Assembly: GCF_011516765.1 (NCBI RefSeq)
Contig: NZ_JAAABN010000001.1
Coordinates: 434,001-498,000 of the forward strand
Origin: Acetobacter sicerae
GTDB taxonomy: Bacteria; Pseudomonadota; Alphaproteobacteria; Acetobacterales; Acetobacteraceae
DNA length: 64,000 nucleotides
Reading direction: 5' to 3'
Under the pieces are notes generated by a model that was not told where the DNA came from, ran no database searches, and saw only the letters and a list, made by a program, of their open reading frames with translations. Positions 18,694 through 30,169 of this stretch are shown here, one piece after another (positions within the stretch are counted from its first letter, which is position 1; the number at the start of each line of letters is the position of its first letter). A program made the position numbers and the translations under genes.

Positions 18694-19440
18694 GTGAATA
18701 TTAAAATTTACATTGCATCACACAAAGAATTCAATCCACCATTTGACAGGAACTACGTTCCCATTCAAGGGGGCAAAGCTCTTACGAAAACACAAACCTC
18801 TTTTCAGGGCGACGATACCGGCGACAATATTTCCAATCTAAACAAGAATTTTTGCGAACTGACTGTATTGTACTGGATCTGGAAAAATGATCTATCATCC
18901 GATTTTATCGGTCTCGTTCATTACAGGCGGTATTTTACCAAACTTCATTATGGAATTGATAAATATATAACAGACAAGAATGAAGCCGACCTTATTCTCA
19001 CTGACGGTCCGGAAATTGCAGCTTCGAATGACTTCGGTGAACTTGAACACGAGGTTGATCTAATTCTGCCCACACGACAACATGTTGGAAATATTCTTCA
19101 GAATTACGGAGCATGCCATCATATTGAAGATATGTATATAGTGCGCCAAATCATTAAGAAAATCCATCCTGACTATCTAGATGCTTATGATTATGTCATG
19201 CAAAATTTAACATATATGTACAGCTACAATATGATTATCGCAAAAAGAGAAATTCTTTCTGAATACTGTGAATGGCTTTTCAATATCCTTTTTTCCATGA
19301 AAGATATGACATTCTACAAAAACTATGATGACTATCAGCAGCGTATTTTTGGCTTTATCTCAGAAAGAATGTGCAATGTATGGCTACTCAAGAACCGGCA
19401 CAGAATCTGTATTGGCGAACGCAATGTCCCCTCTATCTAA
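18694..19440 (+). CDS. DUF4422 putative glycosyltransferase
   Basis: 248 residues, GTG start with GAAAGG upstream. The DUF4422 hallmarks are present: N-terminal IYIASHKEF, YVPIQGG, the segment GDDTGDNISNLNKNFCELT, and FIGLVHYRRYF, the strongest signature. Members act in capsule or exopolysaccharide synthesis as probable glycosyltransferases; acceptor and donor are unknown. Base composition is much more AT-rich than the flanking genes, and the gene is isolated from other polysaccharide genes, suggesting horizontal acquisition. A long hairpin lies just downstream (19502-19547). Confidence 0.82.
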   Translation: MNIKIYIASHKEFNPPFDRNYVPIQGGKALTKTQTSFQGDDTGDNISNLNKNFCELTVLYWIWKNDLSSDFIGLVHYRRYFTKLHYGIDKYITDKNEADLILTDGPEIAASNDFGELEHEVDLILPTRQHVGNILQNYGACHHIEDMYIVRQIIKKIHPDYLDAYDYVMQNLTYMYSYNMIIAKREILSEYCEWLFNILFSMKDMTFYKNYDDYQQRIFGFISERMCNVWLLKNRHRICIGERNVPSI

Positions 19441-19501
19441 CTCCATTAAAAGCGCTAAATATTACCAACATTTTCTCTTAACTCGGACAAGAAATACACT
19501 C

Positions 19502-19547
19502 GTTGAATAGTGCAGACAGGTTGTAAACCCTGTTGGCACTATTCAAC
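19502..19547. repeat. Long imperfect inverted repeat (hairpin)
   Basis: GTTGAATAGTGC (19502-19513) pairs perfectly with GCACTATTCAAC (19536-19547). Inside it ACAGG (19516-19520) pairs with CCTGT (19529-19533). No T tract follows in either direction, so it is not a standard intrinsic terminator. It sits between the AT-rich DUF4422 gene and the convergent glycerate kinase gene. Confidence 0.75.
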
Positions 19548-19639
19548 ATTTCGGCTGTCCGCGGATAACTCAATAAAGTCTTGGCATCCAGACCAAACAT
19601 TATTTTCTCAGTATTACTGCAATCTGGAACAAGCCATCT

Positions 19640-20800
19640 CTAAGTTGCCCCAGTTTCCCTGTCCAAAGTCATGCCCAGCCTGAGTGTCGCCGCAACATTA
19701 CGCGCTGCACGAATCAGATTGGGGCGCGCCTCAGCAAGGGCTTCCGCAAGCGTGCAGGGTCTTGAAACCGATGCGAACACAGCCTCGATCCCAGCGTCAT
19801 GCACTTTCTCAACTTCCGGCCCCAATGATCCGCCAAAGGCGACAACCGGTTTTCCCAGACGCCTTGCCAAGGCAGCAACCCCCGCCGGGGTTTTGCCTCT
19901 GATAGTCTGACCATCAATGCGCCCCTCTCCTGTGATGACCAGATCCACAGACCGCAGAATTTCTTCCAGCCCAAGCATCTCGCTTACGATTTCAAAACCC
20001 GGTCGCAGACGGGAATTCAGAAAAGCAAGTGTGCCTGCTCCCGCACCTCCGGCAGCGCCTGCACCGGGAATATCTGCCACCTTCTTTCCCAGATCCTCTT
20101 CCAATCGGCGCGCATAGACAGCCAGAGCCGCATCCAGAGCTTCGACAAGCTCAGCTGACGCCCCCTTCTGCGGCCCAAACACGGCTGACGCACCTTCTGC
20201 ACCGAGAAGAGGATTATCAACGTCACACGCGACCTCCACCGTGCATTCGGCCAATCGCGGTTCCATATTCGACAGATCAATGCGCGCAAGCCGACTCAGG
20301 GCCAGCCCACCAGCCTCAAGCTCCCGCCCCTGCTCGTCCAGAAAACGCGCACCAAGCGCCTGCGCCAGACCGGCGGCTCCATCATTTGTCGCGCTCCCAC
20401 CAAGACCGATGATGAAATGACGGCACCCCTCATCCAGAGCATGACGAATCAGATCACCCACACCGCGGGTCGTGGTGCGGCCGGGATCACGCTGGTCGGA
20501 AGAAAGCATCTCAAGTCCGGCAGCAGCGGCCATTTCGATCACGGCGGTGCGCCCATCTCCCGTGACGCCATAAAAGGAGTTTACCGGAGCGCCTAGCGGG
20601 CCGGTCACTGACACTTCCACCAGTTTGCCGTTTGTGGCGGAGACAAGAGCAGAAACAGTGCCCTCGCCACCATCAGCCGCAGGACGGGCGATGAATTCCG
20701 CATCCGGAAATATTTCCTGAAAACCGACCTGAATAGCCTCTGCCACCGATATGGCGCTGAGACTTTCCTTGAAGGAGTCGCAGATGATAGCGATTTTCAC
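19640..20800 (-). CDS. Glycerate kinase (GarK/GlxK family)
   Basis: Phosphorylates D-glycerate. The 386-residue protein has the family signatures CDSFKESLSA at the N-terminus, PAADGGEGT, the GLGGSATNDGAAG nucleotide/substrate loop (about residue 130), and VITGEGRIDGQTIRGKTP near residue 290. The start is a GTG at 20800 with an AAAGGAG site eight bases upstream. No glyoxylate-carboligase or tartronate-semialdehyde reductase gene is adjacent, so the feeding pathway is not shown by context. Whether it makes 2- or 3-phosphoglycerate is not certain from sequence. Confidence 0.92.
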   Translation of the reverse strand: MKIAIICDSFKESLSAISVAEAIQVGFQEIFPDAEFIARPAADGGEGTVSALVSATNGKLVEVSVTGPLGAPVNSFYGVTGDGRTAVIEMAAAAGLEMLSSDQRDPGRTTTRGVGDLIRHALDEGCRHFIIGLGGSATNDGAAGLAQALGARFLDEQGRELEAGGLALSRLARIDLSNMEPRLAECTVEVACDVDNPLLGAEGASAVFGPQKGASAELVEALDAALAVYARRLEEDLGKKVADIPGAGAAGGAGAGTLAFLNSRLRPGFEIVSEMLGLEEILRSVDLVITGEGRIDGQTIRGKTPAGVAALARRLGKPVVAFGGSLGPEVEKVHDAGIEAVFASVSRPCTLAEALAEARPNLIRAARNVAATLRLGMTLDRETGAT

Positions 20801-20974
20801 TCTTTGTCTCCTTTAAATCCGATCAGTTCAGACAAATCGGTAGCCGCGATTCATATCCCGCAAGAAAGAACATTCTCATATTTTGCAAAAGTCGATCAGA
20901 AGAATGACCTGATGTCCCTTTTGCGGAGCCGGAGGAAAACCCCATGGGACCACATCTTCCGGCATCAAGCACCT

Positions 20975-21001
20975 AAAAAAGGGCGTCCTTTCGGAACGCC
21001 C
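20975..21001 (-). terminator. Rho-independent terminator of aarC
   Basis: On the minus strand GGGCGTTCC and GGACGCCC form a stem around a GAAA loop, followed by TTTTTT. It lies 27 bases after the aarC stop codon. Confidence 0.88.
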
Positions 21002-21027
21002 TTCCATACTTCGGCAGAAAACAATCT

Positions 21028-22923
<1,896 letters not shown>

Positions 22924-23673
22924 ATGTATGACGAGAGAGACTTACAGCACCGTATCGCCGGCCGACGCATTCGCGTCGTAGGGGACGTGCATGGTGATCT
23001 GGAAGCATTTCGCCATGCCGCCGCAACGGATCGCTTCATCATCCAGCTGGGCGATCTGGTCGATTACGGCCCCGACAGCGCCGGCACCCTCCGGTTGATG
23101 GCGGACATCATTCACGACGGGAGAGGCCTGTTTCTTCTTGGCAACCACGACCGCAAGCTGGGACGCGCCCTCATGGGCCGCAAGCTGCGGCGCGATCCGC
23201 CACTGGAAGCCACGCTTGAACAGGTGAATGATCCCCGGAACGCCGATATCCGGGAACTCCTGCTCCCACTTCTCCAAGAGGCGCCCACCTGGCTGCGGCT
23301 TGGTCGCAGAATCTTCGTCCATGCGGCCTTCCACACCGGGATGCTGGAAGAACCCGCGCCGTCCGGTCTGGACAATGTCACTTCGCTTCTGTCGCGTGCG
23401 CTTTTCGGCGAGGTGACGGGGAAAACCCAGCCCGACGGCTATCCGGAGCGACGGCTGAACTGGGTGGATCATATCCCGATGGGACACACTGTTTATTGCG
23501 GGCATGATCGCCGTTCCACGGATGGACGCCCGTGGGTCAAGCACGGACGCTCTGGGGGGACGGCCGTTTTTGTCGATACAGGAGCAGGCAAAGGCGGTCA
23601 TCTGGCGTGGATCGATCTGCCGGATGAAGTCCGGGACATCCCCGACTATCTCCCTCCGTCGCCGTTTTTCTGA
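22924..23673 (+). CDS. Metallophosphoesterase (Ser/Thr phosphatase-like)
   Basis: 249 residues of the calcineurin-like phosphoesterase fold. All metal-binding motifs are visible: VVGDVHGDLEAF (near residue 20), LGDLVDYGPDS, LLGNHDRKL, and the C-terminal HAAF and GHDRR histidines. The size and the GDVHGD start match bacterial PrpA/ApaH-like enzymes, which dephosphorylate phosphoproteins or cleave diadenosine tetraphosphate; sequence alone does not decide. The chorismate mutase gene follows after about 150 bases. Confidence 0.88.
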   Translation: MYDERDLQHRIAGRRIRVVGDVHGDLEAFRHAAATDRFIIQLGDLVDYGPDSAGTLRLMADIIHDGRGLFLLGNHDRKLGRALMGRKLRRDPPLEATLEQVNDPRNADIRELLLPLLQEAPTWLRLGRRIFVHAAFHTGMLEEPAPSGLDNVTSLLSRALFGEVTGKTQPDGYPERRLNWVDHIPMGHTVYCGHDRRSTDGRPWVKHGRSGGTAVFVDTGAGKGGHLAWIDLPDEVRDIPDYLPPSPFF

Positions 23674-23826
23674 GTCGTGATTTTATTACAAACCTGCAAC
23701 CGAGCCGTTGCCCTGATCCGTCTGCTCGCGGCATGATGAGGCAGCGGATTTTCAATCGTCCCGACCGACCGCGTCTTCCGGCGTCAAAACAGGTCCGGGA
23801 CACATGATATAACAGGACCAAATGGC

Positions 23827-24189
23827 GTGACTTCTGCCTCCTCTGACACGACTCCTTCCACCGACAGTCTGAGCCGGCAAAACGCCGAACTGGCGGCGCT
23901 CCGTCAGAGCATCGACAATATCGACATGGCGCTCGTGGCGATTCTGGCCGAGCGATTCCGCTGCACGCAGGCGGTCGGCGAACTGAAAGCCCGCTACCGG
24001 ATGCCGCCAGCCGATCCGGCCCGTGAAAAACGCCAGATCACGCGGCTGCGGCAACTGGCCAAGGACGCCAAGCTGGATCCCGACTTTGCCGAGAAATTCC
24101 TGAATTTCATCATCAGCGAAGTCATCCGGCATCATGAGGCCATTGCGAAGCAGAAGGACGCAGGCGCGGGATCCGTCAGCAATGATTAA
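23827..24189 (+). CDS. Chorismate mutase (AroQ type)
   Basis: Converts chorismate to prephenate for Phe/Tyr synthesis. The 120-residue all-helical domain fits AroQ: RQSIDNIDMALVAILAERF (helix 1, with the substrate-binding Arg), VGELKARYRMPPADPARE, and the C-terminal helix ISEVIRHHEAIAKQK. It starts at a GTG. It is a free-standing monofunctional enzyme, not fused to prephenate dehydratase. It overlaps the sixA start by eight bases, suggesting translational coupling. Confidence 0.92.
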   Translation: MTSASSDTTPSTDSLSRQNAELAALRQSIDNIDMALVAILAERFRCTQAVGELKARYRMPPADPAREKRQITRLRQLAKDAKLDPDFAEKFLNFIISEVIRHHEAIAKQKDAGAGSVSND

Positions 24190-24721
24190 GCCGGTCGCCC
24201 ATCGACTCCTGCTGCTCAGGCATTGCGAAGCCGCTCCTCCCGAAGGCGGCGACATGAGCACGAAGGCCGATCTTGCGCGTCCGCTCACGGATACGGGTCA
24301 CCGCATGGCTAGACGGCGGGGCGAAAGCATGCGCCGGGCCGGTCTTGTCCCGGACCTGGTGCTGTGCAGTCCGGCGATGCGGACACGCCAGACCTATGCC
24401 GGGCTTCTCCCGTTCGGAAATAATGCCCGGCCAGAAATCCGTATCGAGCCGACTCTGTATCTGGCTGCGCCCGATGAACTGCTCGCACGCCTTCGGGCCA
24501 CTTCGGATTCGGTGCACACGATTCTGCTTGTCGGGCACAATCCGGGGCTCCCTGCCCTCGCCCGCTATCTGAATGGCGTGGAAGTTGCGCTCGAGTCTGA
24601 TTTCGAACTCGGAACACTTGCGACCTTCAATGTCGAAGTGGAAGAGCGTGAAACCATTGCCCTCGCATGGAAATCTCTTGGGCCAAAAACAGCGTGGCTG
24701 GAATCGTTCTCGCAAAATTGA
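24182..24721 (+). CDS. sixA: Phosphohistidine phosphatase SixA family
   Basis: Histidine-phosphatase superfamily protein of about 179 residues. The frame is open from 24134, but the ATG at 24182 directly precedes the conserved core. Catalytic motif: LLLRHCEA (family norm RHG or RHA, here Cys). The second His is in VGHNPGL, and PDLVLCSPAMRTRQTY fits the family. SixA dephosphorylates phospho-His on Hpt or PTS proteins. It overlaps the end of the chorismate mutase gene. Confidence 0.88.
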   Translation: MIKPVAHRLLLLRHCEAAPPEGGDMSTKADLARPLTDTGHRMARRRGESMRRAGLVPDLVLCSPAMRTRQTYAGLLPFGNNARPEIRIEPTLYLAAPDELLARLRATSDSVHTILLVGHNPGLPALARYLNGVEVALESDFELGTLATFNVEVEERETIALAWKSLGPKTAWLESFSQN

Positions 24722-24881
24722 GCGGAAACAGGCTCAGAACCCCCTGCCTCGCAACAAGGTGACCCCTCCGCAGGGTTCCGATTTCTCTCGCGATCAGGGA
24801 CATTCACCGGGTTGCCACCGCCTTGAGGCGCGTGGCCAGATCGTTTCAGAAGTAGCGCCATAGAGCGCGTCGGAGGAAGCT

Positions 24882-26174
24882 GTGACGGGTACAACTGCCA
24901 GCATCAAAATCGGAGACAAATCGGCTGAACTGCCGGTTCTCAAGGGCACTCTGGGACCGGATGTCGTCGATATTCGTCGTCTGACCCATGATACGGGCGT
25001 TTTCACGTTCGACCCTGGTTATGGCGAGACAGCCTCTTGCGAAAGCAAGGTTACCTTCATTGACGGTGACAAGGGCATCCTGCTGCATCGGGGATATCCC
25101 ATCGAGCAGCTCGCCGAGCACGCATCGTATCCGGAAGTGGTCTATCTGCTTCTCAATGGAGAGCTGCCGAACAAGGAGCAGTATGCTTCCTTCGTGAACA
25201 CGCTCACGAACCATACCCTGCTGCATGAGCAGATTCGCAACTTCTTCAACGGTTATCGTCGTGACGCCCACCCGATGGCGATCCTGTGCGGCACCGTCGG
25301 CGCGCTGTCCGCTTTCTATCCGGACGCCAATGACATCTCCAAGAAGGAAAGCCGTGATCTTTCGGCCATGCGTCTGATCGCCAAGATTCCGACCATTGCC
25401 GCCTGGGCTTACAAATACACGGTTGGCGAGCCGTTCGTTTATCCGCGCAACGACCTGAACTACGCCGAGAATTTCCTCTCGATGATGTTCGCCCGTCCTT
25501 CCGAGCCTTACAAGGTGAACCCGGTTCTGGCCCGCGCCATGAACCGTATCCTCATCCTGCATGCCGATCACGAGCAGAACGCCTCGACCTCCACGGTGCG
25601 TCTGGCCGGTTCGACCGGAGCCAATCCTTTCGCCTGTATCGCAGCTGGCATCGCGGCTCTGTGGGGACCTGCGCATGGCGGCGCCAATGAAGCCGTGCTG
25701 AAAATGCTGGCCAGCATCGGTTCCAAGGAAAACATCCCTGACTTCATCGCCAAGGTGAAAGACAAGAACAGCGGCGTGAAGCTCATGGGCTTCGGGCATC
25801 GCGTCTACAAGAATTTCGACCCGCGCGCGAAAATCATGCAGGCCACCTGCCATGAAGTGCTGTCCGAACTGGGCATCAAGGACGATGTGGAACTTGATCT
25901 CGCCGTTGAGCTGGAAAAGATCGCGCTCAGCGATGACTATTTCGTGCAGCGCAAGCTCTATCCGAATGTCGATTTCTATTCAGGCATCATCCTGAAGGCG
26001 ATGGGCATCCCCACCAGCATGTTCACGGTGCTGTTCGCCGTCGCCCGCACCACAGGCTGGATCAGCCAGTGGAAAGAAATGATCGAGGAGCCCGGTCAGC
26101 GCATCAGCCGTCCGCGTCAGCTCTATACCGGTTATGCGGAACGGAATTTCGTCGAGCTAGGTAAGCGCGGCTGA
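24882..26174 (+). CDS. gltA: Citrate synthase (type II)
   Basis: Condenses oxaloacetate and acetyl-CoA; in acetic acid bacteria this enzyme (also called AarA) contributes to acetate tolerance. It has 430 residues from a GTG with a strong GGAGGAAG site. Catalytic residues lie in [14 protein letters not shown] (His), [16 protein letters not shown] (His) and YPNVDFYSG (Asp). The N-terminal beta domain ([15 protein letters not shown]) is that of hexameric Gram-negative type II enzymes. A very strong terminator follows at 26191-26230. Confidence 0.97.
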   Translation: MTGTTASIKIGDKSAELPVLKGTLGPDVVDIRRLTHDTGVFTFDPGYGETASCESKVTFIDGDKGILLHRGYPIEQLAEHASYPEVVYLLLNGELPNKEQYASFVNTLTNHTLLHEQIRNFFNGYRRDAHPMAILCGTVGALSAFYPDANDISKKESRDLSAMRLIAKIPTIAAWAYKYTVGEPFVYPRNDLNYAENFLSMMFARPSEPYKVNPVLARAMNRILILHADHEQNASTSTVRLAGSTGANPFACIAAGIAALWGPAHGGANEAVLKMLASIGSKENIPDFIAKVKDKNSGVKLMGFGHRVYKNFDPRAKIMQATCHEVLSELGIKDDVELDLAVELEKIALSDDYFVQRKLYPNVDFYSGIILKAMGIPTSMFTVLFAVARTTGWISQWKEMIEEPGQRISRPRQLYTGYAERNFVELGKRG

Positions 26175-26190
26175 GGTCTCTGACTGCCGC

Positions 26191-26230
26191 AAAAAGGGAG
26201 GCTACCATAATAGGTGGCCTCCCTTTTTTT
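26191..26230 (+). terminator. Rho-independent terminator of the citrate synthase gene
   Basis: AAAAAGGGAGGC with ACC pairs with GGT and GCCTCCCTTTTT around an ATAATA-type loop; seven T follow. The symmetric A and T runs mean it could also work on the opposite strand, ending the small minus-strand gene at 26320. Confidence 0.92.
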
Positions 26231-26319
26231 ATTCACCTGACAACCAGACTAGGATCCCTCCAATCTGGCCCGTCAGAAAAAACTGGTTGCAATCACATAT
26301 CGCTCAGGAAAAACGCCGC

Positions 26320-26562
26320 TTACTTTACGACGCAGTCACACCCGTTTGTCGGTTCATTGCTTTTCTTGATGACGTGATGATCAATCCATTCAGAGACCAG
26401 ACGCCTCGCCTCATTGATGGAGGATTCGGGATGATGGATACGGTAGAGGGTCGTACAGGCGTTGAACGCGGAGACATCATTTGTCCCGACCTGTTTCAGC
26501 TCATGATAAGCCGTGATCACAGCCCTTTCGCAGTTTCTCGCTATCCGACTGCTATCGACCAC
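26320..26562 (-). CDS. Small conserved-looking hypothetical protein
   Basis: 80 residues, mostly helical and soluble, with no signal or membrane segment. The start is a GTG at 26562 with AAGGA eight bases upstream. The central part, TTLYRIHHPESSINEARRLV, is well-formed protein sequence, and the bidirectional terminator of the citrate synthase gene lies at its 3' end. I do not recognise the family. It stands alone on the minus strand. Confidence 0.6.
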   Translation of the reverse strand: MVDSSRIARNCERAVITAYHELKQVGTNDVSAFNACTTLYRIHHPESSINEARRLVSEWIDHHVIKKSNEPTNGCDCVVK

Positions 26563-26867
26563 TTTATTTATCCTTAGAATTGATAATCATTTGCAACTAC
26601 GTGATTATATCTTATGCCTCCCACCTCCGCAAGGAAATGACTTCCGATCCGGCATCACGTTTAACTCACGTTATGTGTCAGCTTCTTCAGAACTATGGCC
26701 GCTCGCCCATTTCATCATGCACATCAATAACTGAGCCGGATAAATTCTGACCAACAACCGCTGCTCTGAACGTGATGGACCTTCGGCTTCCAGCTGGCTG
26801 ACCGCCTCGCCTTGATTCCTTCCGTTACTCTATTATGCAATGCGTAGGTCACACCGGAGAAGCAGTG
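26563..26867. other. Intergenic region upstream of the TPR/DUF1796-like gene
   Basis: About 305 bases, AT-rich in the first third. It should hold promoters for the small minus-strand gene and the plus-strand gene at 26868. No other gene or RNA is evident. Confidence 0.45.
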
Positions 26868-28172
26868 GTGTCAGAATACAGTCTTGTTTCTGAAGAGGAA
26901 AAATCGTCAAGATTCCAGGCAGCGCAAGAGCTTATGGAAGATGGGGATTACGAAGAAGCATGTGACATATTCGAAAATCTTGCAAAAAGCTTTCCTGATG
27001 ATCGTGGCGTCTGGTGGCAATATCTGTCTGCATTGCAGCATGCCCGTCTGACGGAGAAAGCGGATGAATGCATAGAGCGGTGTTACAAGGCATTCCCGGA
27101 TGACCTCGGCTTTACACTATCCTGGACGCGCACCTTTGACGCTCGTGCCGACTGGGATGAATGTATCCGGCGACGAAACATAGTATTAAAACAGCATGAT
27201 CCACGTGCGGATCTCTGCTATTTCCCCGTTATAACCGAGATTTTTCTGCCGCTCGTTGAAAAGAAAGACTTCGGCGCCATCAGGGCGCTGCTCGCCAGAT
27301 ACTGGGATATGCTGACACGGTTAGACCAGTGCGGCGCTGCGCTCTACTTCGCTCTTGAGACAATCGGCGATTTTGAACGTCAGCTTGAGTTCTGTGATAT
27401 CTTTCTCCAACGCTGCGATCCGAACGACCCGGTCCTTGATGGCATCAATTACGCCAATCTTCGTGTCATCGTTGAGTCAGCTCTCTGGAACCGAAAAATA
27501 GTTTCCCGCCACAGCAGCAGGACGCAGATCCTGTCTTTCGGTCAGAACTGCCTTCCCTATTCGATGGCAAACCGATGGGGACTGCTCAAATATATCGGTG
27601 ACCCGGATGCGATAACGATTTTTGATCTGGGTGCTTTTGGACGGAACTCAGCCGCAGAAGCCCTGCTCAGTGACTTTGAGAGTTTTCGTAATCCGGAAAA
27701 TTATTACGAAAGCCAGGATCCTGCAGGCGCTCCGCGGATGATGCACAGGCCCAGTGGCGTTCATTTTGGTCACGAACGCGGTCGTACGCTCATTGGTGCT
27801 GACCACAAAAACTTCTTCTCTCTGATTAACAGGAAAATAGATGCGTTTCAAAGCATGTGGAGCAAAGGCAACTGCCTGCTTGTCTACGCCATAACAGGCG
27901 AGTGCGATCTTCCTGAATTTGTCCGCAGCATGGAAAAAGCCCTTGAAGAGAACGCCTCACGGCTCCTTGTCCTGAACTGCAACCGTCCCGTTGAGGAATG
28001 CCCTGAGTCCCGATATGTCACCTATTTCCACATCCCGTTTCCATTCGACTACAATTGGAACGAGATCAACAATTTCACGAAAGATGTGGGACTTGCCTTT
28101 GACACCCGGATAACAGCGGCCATCAAAAATGAAATTGATAAAATGGACCGGGAACAAGGCGCTCTGATCTGA
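26868..28172 (+). CDS. TPR protein with DUF1796-like C-terminal region
   Basis: About 434 residues from a GTG at 26868 that has GGAGAA six bases upstream; an ATG at 26835 has no such site. The N-terminal third is TPR-like (FQAAQELMEDGDYEEACDIF, VWWQYLSALQHARLTEKAD). The C-terminal half, starting near residue 220 with TQILSFGQNCLPYSMANRWG and IFDLGAF, resembles DUF1796, a family described as papain-like cysteine-peptidase-related and often linked to glycan or surface-polymer loci. The candidate nucleophile is Cys 228. Function is not known. It converges on the FkbH/ACP gene pair. Confidence 0.6.
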   Translation: MSEYSLVSEEEKSSRFQAAQELMEDGDYEEACDIFENLAKSFPDDRGVWWQYLSALQHARLTEKADECIERCYKAFPDDLGFTLSWTRTFDARADWDECIRRRNIVLKQHDPRADLCYFPVITEIFLPLVEKKDFGAIRALLARYWDMLTRLDQCGAALYFALETIGDFERQLEFCDIFLQRCDPNDPVLDGINYANLRVIVESALWNRKIVSRHSSRTQILSFGQNCLPYSMANRWGLLKYIGDPDAITIFDLGAFGRNSAAEALLSDFESFRNPENYYESQDPAGAPRMMHRPSGVHFGHERGRTLIGADHKNFFSLINRKIDAFQSMWSKGNCLLVYAITGECDLPEFVRSMEKALEENASRLLVLNCNRPVEECPESRYVTYFHIPFPFDYNWNEINNFTKDVGLAFDTRITAAIKNEIDKMDREQGALI

Positions 28173-28294
28173 CACCATCTCCGGATTGATCAGTTCAGAT
28201 GCTTTAAGACCAGAAAACACGCGCACTGCGCTCTCTTGTCGGCAGGCGCAGAAAAGCTATCGTGCCTGTATTTTCAACATATACCGCTACCTAT

Positions 28295-28326
28295 AAAAAA
28301 GACTTCAGAGCAAGACTACTCTGAAG
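28295..28326 (-). terminator. Rho-independent terminator of the FkbH-like gene
   Basis: CTTCAGAG (28303-28310) pairs with CTCTGAAG (28319-28326). On the minus strand the stem is followed by TCTTTTTT. It lies 23 bases after the stop codon of the gene at 28349. Confidence 0.85.
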
Positions 28327-28348
28327 CCCTTCTTCGTTTCCAGAAGCT

Positions 28349-30133
28349 TTATGCAGAAACTGCTGTCACATAGGTTTCCAGCGGTTCTGTTACACCAGCA
28401 AGCTCCAGCACCCACAGATCGTCGCCTTCGCGCACAAAGCCAAGACGTTCATAAAGATCTGCCACGACACTGTTTTTGGCTGTTGCCTTGAAGCGCCCCA
28501 CGATGCGCCGGACATTCTTTTCCTGAGCGATCCGGATCAGTTCATTCATGATGAACTGTTCGAAGGTACGAGAGAAGACGCGGCAGCTCATCGTCCACTC
28601 GACGATATCGAGGTCATCATTCTGCTTCTGGGCAATCAGAACCGAAACCAGACCATGATCGCCGAACTTGTCCTTCAGGGAGCATGCCAGAACGACATTG
28701 CCGTCATCGGCCATGAAGCCACGGACTGTCTGCTCGTCGAAGCGCTGCGTCAGAAGATTGAACTGATTGGTTTTCTGTCCCAGTTGCACAACGCGTTCAA
28801 TCTGTCCTTCCGAAGGACGGACTGCCTGCCCGACCATCTCCAGACTACGGAGATAGGACGGAAGATCAGACGCATCATCCTGCTCGGCAAGCGCCGCCGC
28901 ACGCATGGCATAAGCCTGCGTGCGGGCAAAATCGTCGCGGCTGTATTTCTGGAACTGGAACCAGTAGCCCTGCTCGACCTGCGCGATGAAGTCTGCCGGA
29001 TCACCATCCAGATGCACGGTGCCGATCTGTGGAAGCTCCTGCTGGACAAGCGTGCATTCCGCCGGATTGTCATCGACGAACACAAGCGCATCAAGACCGA
29101 TATTCAACTGCTTGGCGATCTTGCGCAGACCGCTGGCCTTATCGCCCCATGAAGCTTCGAAAGCAGCGAAATCACTGACCTTGAGAATGCTGCCCGGCTT
29201 GTCAAAACCGGTTCTTGCGATGTCAGGATTGTTCTTGCTGCACACGGCAAGAATGATTCCACGATCGGCAAGAAGCTTCACATAGCTCTGGAAGGCCGCG
29301 TAAGCCTCGGATACAGCGTCACCGCTGCCGATCTTGATACCGTCCACGCCATCATCACCGATCACACCGCCCCAGAGGGTGTTGTCGAGATCAAGCACAA
29401 GGGCCTTTTTAACTGTATTCAGAGCGCCGCGCAGGGCCGAGCGGAACAGCGGCACGTAAGCAGGCAGCGCGCTGTTTTCGATCGGCAGCTTGGCGCTGTA
29501 CCAGCTTCTGGGAGCAAACGCGGCGGTATTCCCATATTCCAGCGCAAACCGACCGAAATCAATGATCTGGACGCCAAACGTCTCGGCAGCCCACAGTCTC
29601 CTGAGAAGCTGCTGAAGCTGGTTGGTATAGGAGGACGGCAGATACTGCTCGGCAATGCCGGTGAGACGGAACTGCGGCGGCGGCGGAAAGTGGTGGATGA
29701 TCTTCGCGCCGCAATTCTGGCTGATGCGTCGCCACATCGACAGGATTTCATTCGCCTTCTTGTCGATGAGTGCGGAGACGTCTTCTTCGCTTGTGCTGGC
29801 CGGAATATCCGCCACCAGACTGCGCCAGTCCGAGACAATAACCGCAATATCCGGCTTGATGCTGTAAAACTCGGAAGCCGGGTTCAGCACATCCTGCATG
29901 AATGAGCCATACAGGGACTGCGTGATATGCGGACGGATCTTCTCCTGAACGCAACCGATGGCAATCGCCCGCGCCAGCATATCGGTGGTTGTCGTGCCCA
30001 TGATATGGACTTTGAGATTGCGGAACTCCTCCGCTTCCCCAAACGGCCATGCCCCTGCGACAATACGCGTGCCGGTGGACAGAATGTCACCGAGACCGGG
30101 AATGGTTTTTGCAGAAAGAGGCAAATCAGACAC
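28349..30133 (-). CDS. FkbH-like HAD-superfamily protein
   Basis: About 594 residues; the GTG at 30133 fits the AGGAG site better than a TTG at 30139. Three parts are visible: an N-terminal SGNH-hydrolase-like region (to about 235), a HAD domain beginning with ALVLDLDNTLWGGVIGDDG (nucleophile Asp near 248) and containing VFVDDNPAE, and a C-terminal GNAT-like region (FGDHGLVSVL, YERLGFVRE). FkbH proteins take 1,3-bisphosphoglycerate, dephosphorylate it and load a glyceryl unit onto an acyl carrier protein. The ACP gene lies 36 bases upstream, matching this role. No polyketide synthase is nearby, so the glyceryl-ACP acceptor is unknown. Confidence 0.88.
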   Translation of the reverse strand: MSDLPLSAKTIPGLGDILSTGTRIVAGAWPFGEAEEFRNLKVHIMGTTTTDMLARAIAIGCVQEKIRPHITQSLYGSFMQDVLNPASEFYSIKPDIAVIVSDWRSLVADIPASTSEEDVSALIDKKANEILSMWRRISQNCGAKIIHHFPPPPQFRLTGIAEQYLPSSYTNQLQQLLRRLWAAETFGVQIIDFGRFALEYGNTAAFAPRSWYSAKLPIENSALPAYVPLFRSALRGALNTVKKALVLDLDNTLWGGVIGDDGVDGIKIGSGDAVSEAYAAFQSYVKLLADRGIILAVCSKNNPDIARTGFDKPGSILKVSDFAAFEASWGDKASGLRKIAKQLNIGLDALVFVDDNPAECTLVQQELPQIGTVHLDGDPADFIAQVEQGYWFQFQKYSRDDFARTQAYAMRAAALAEQDDASDLPSYLRSLEMVGQAVRPSEGQIERVVQLGQKTNQFNLLTQRFDEQTVRGFMADDGNVVLACSLKDKFGDHGLVSVLIAQKQNDDLDIVEWTMSCRVFSRTFEQFIMNELIRIAQEKNVRRIVGRFKATAKNSVVADLYERLGFVREGDDLWVLELAGVTEPLETYVTAVSA

Positions 30134-30169
30134 AAACAACTCCTAATGCTGGACAGGACAGGAAACTGA

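Noticed and set aside
24846..25853. Minus-strand open frame of 335 codons
   Set aside because: Antisense to the citrate synthase gene, which is unambiguous.
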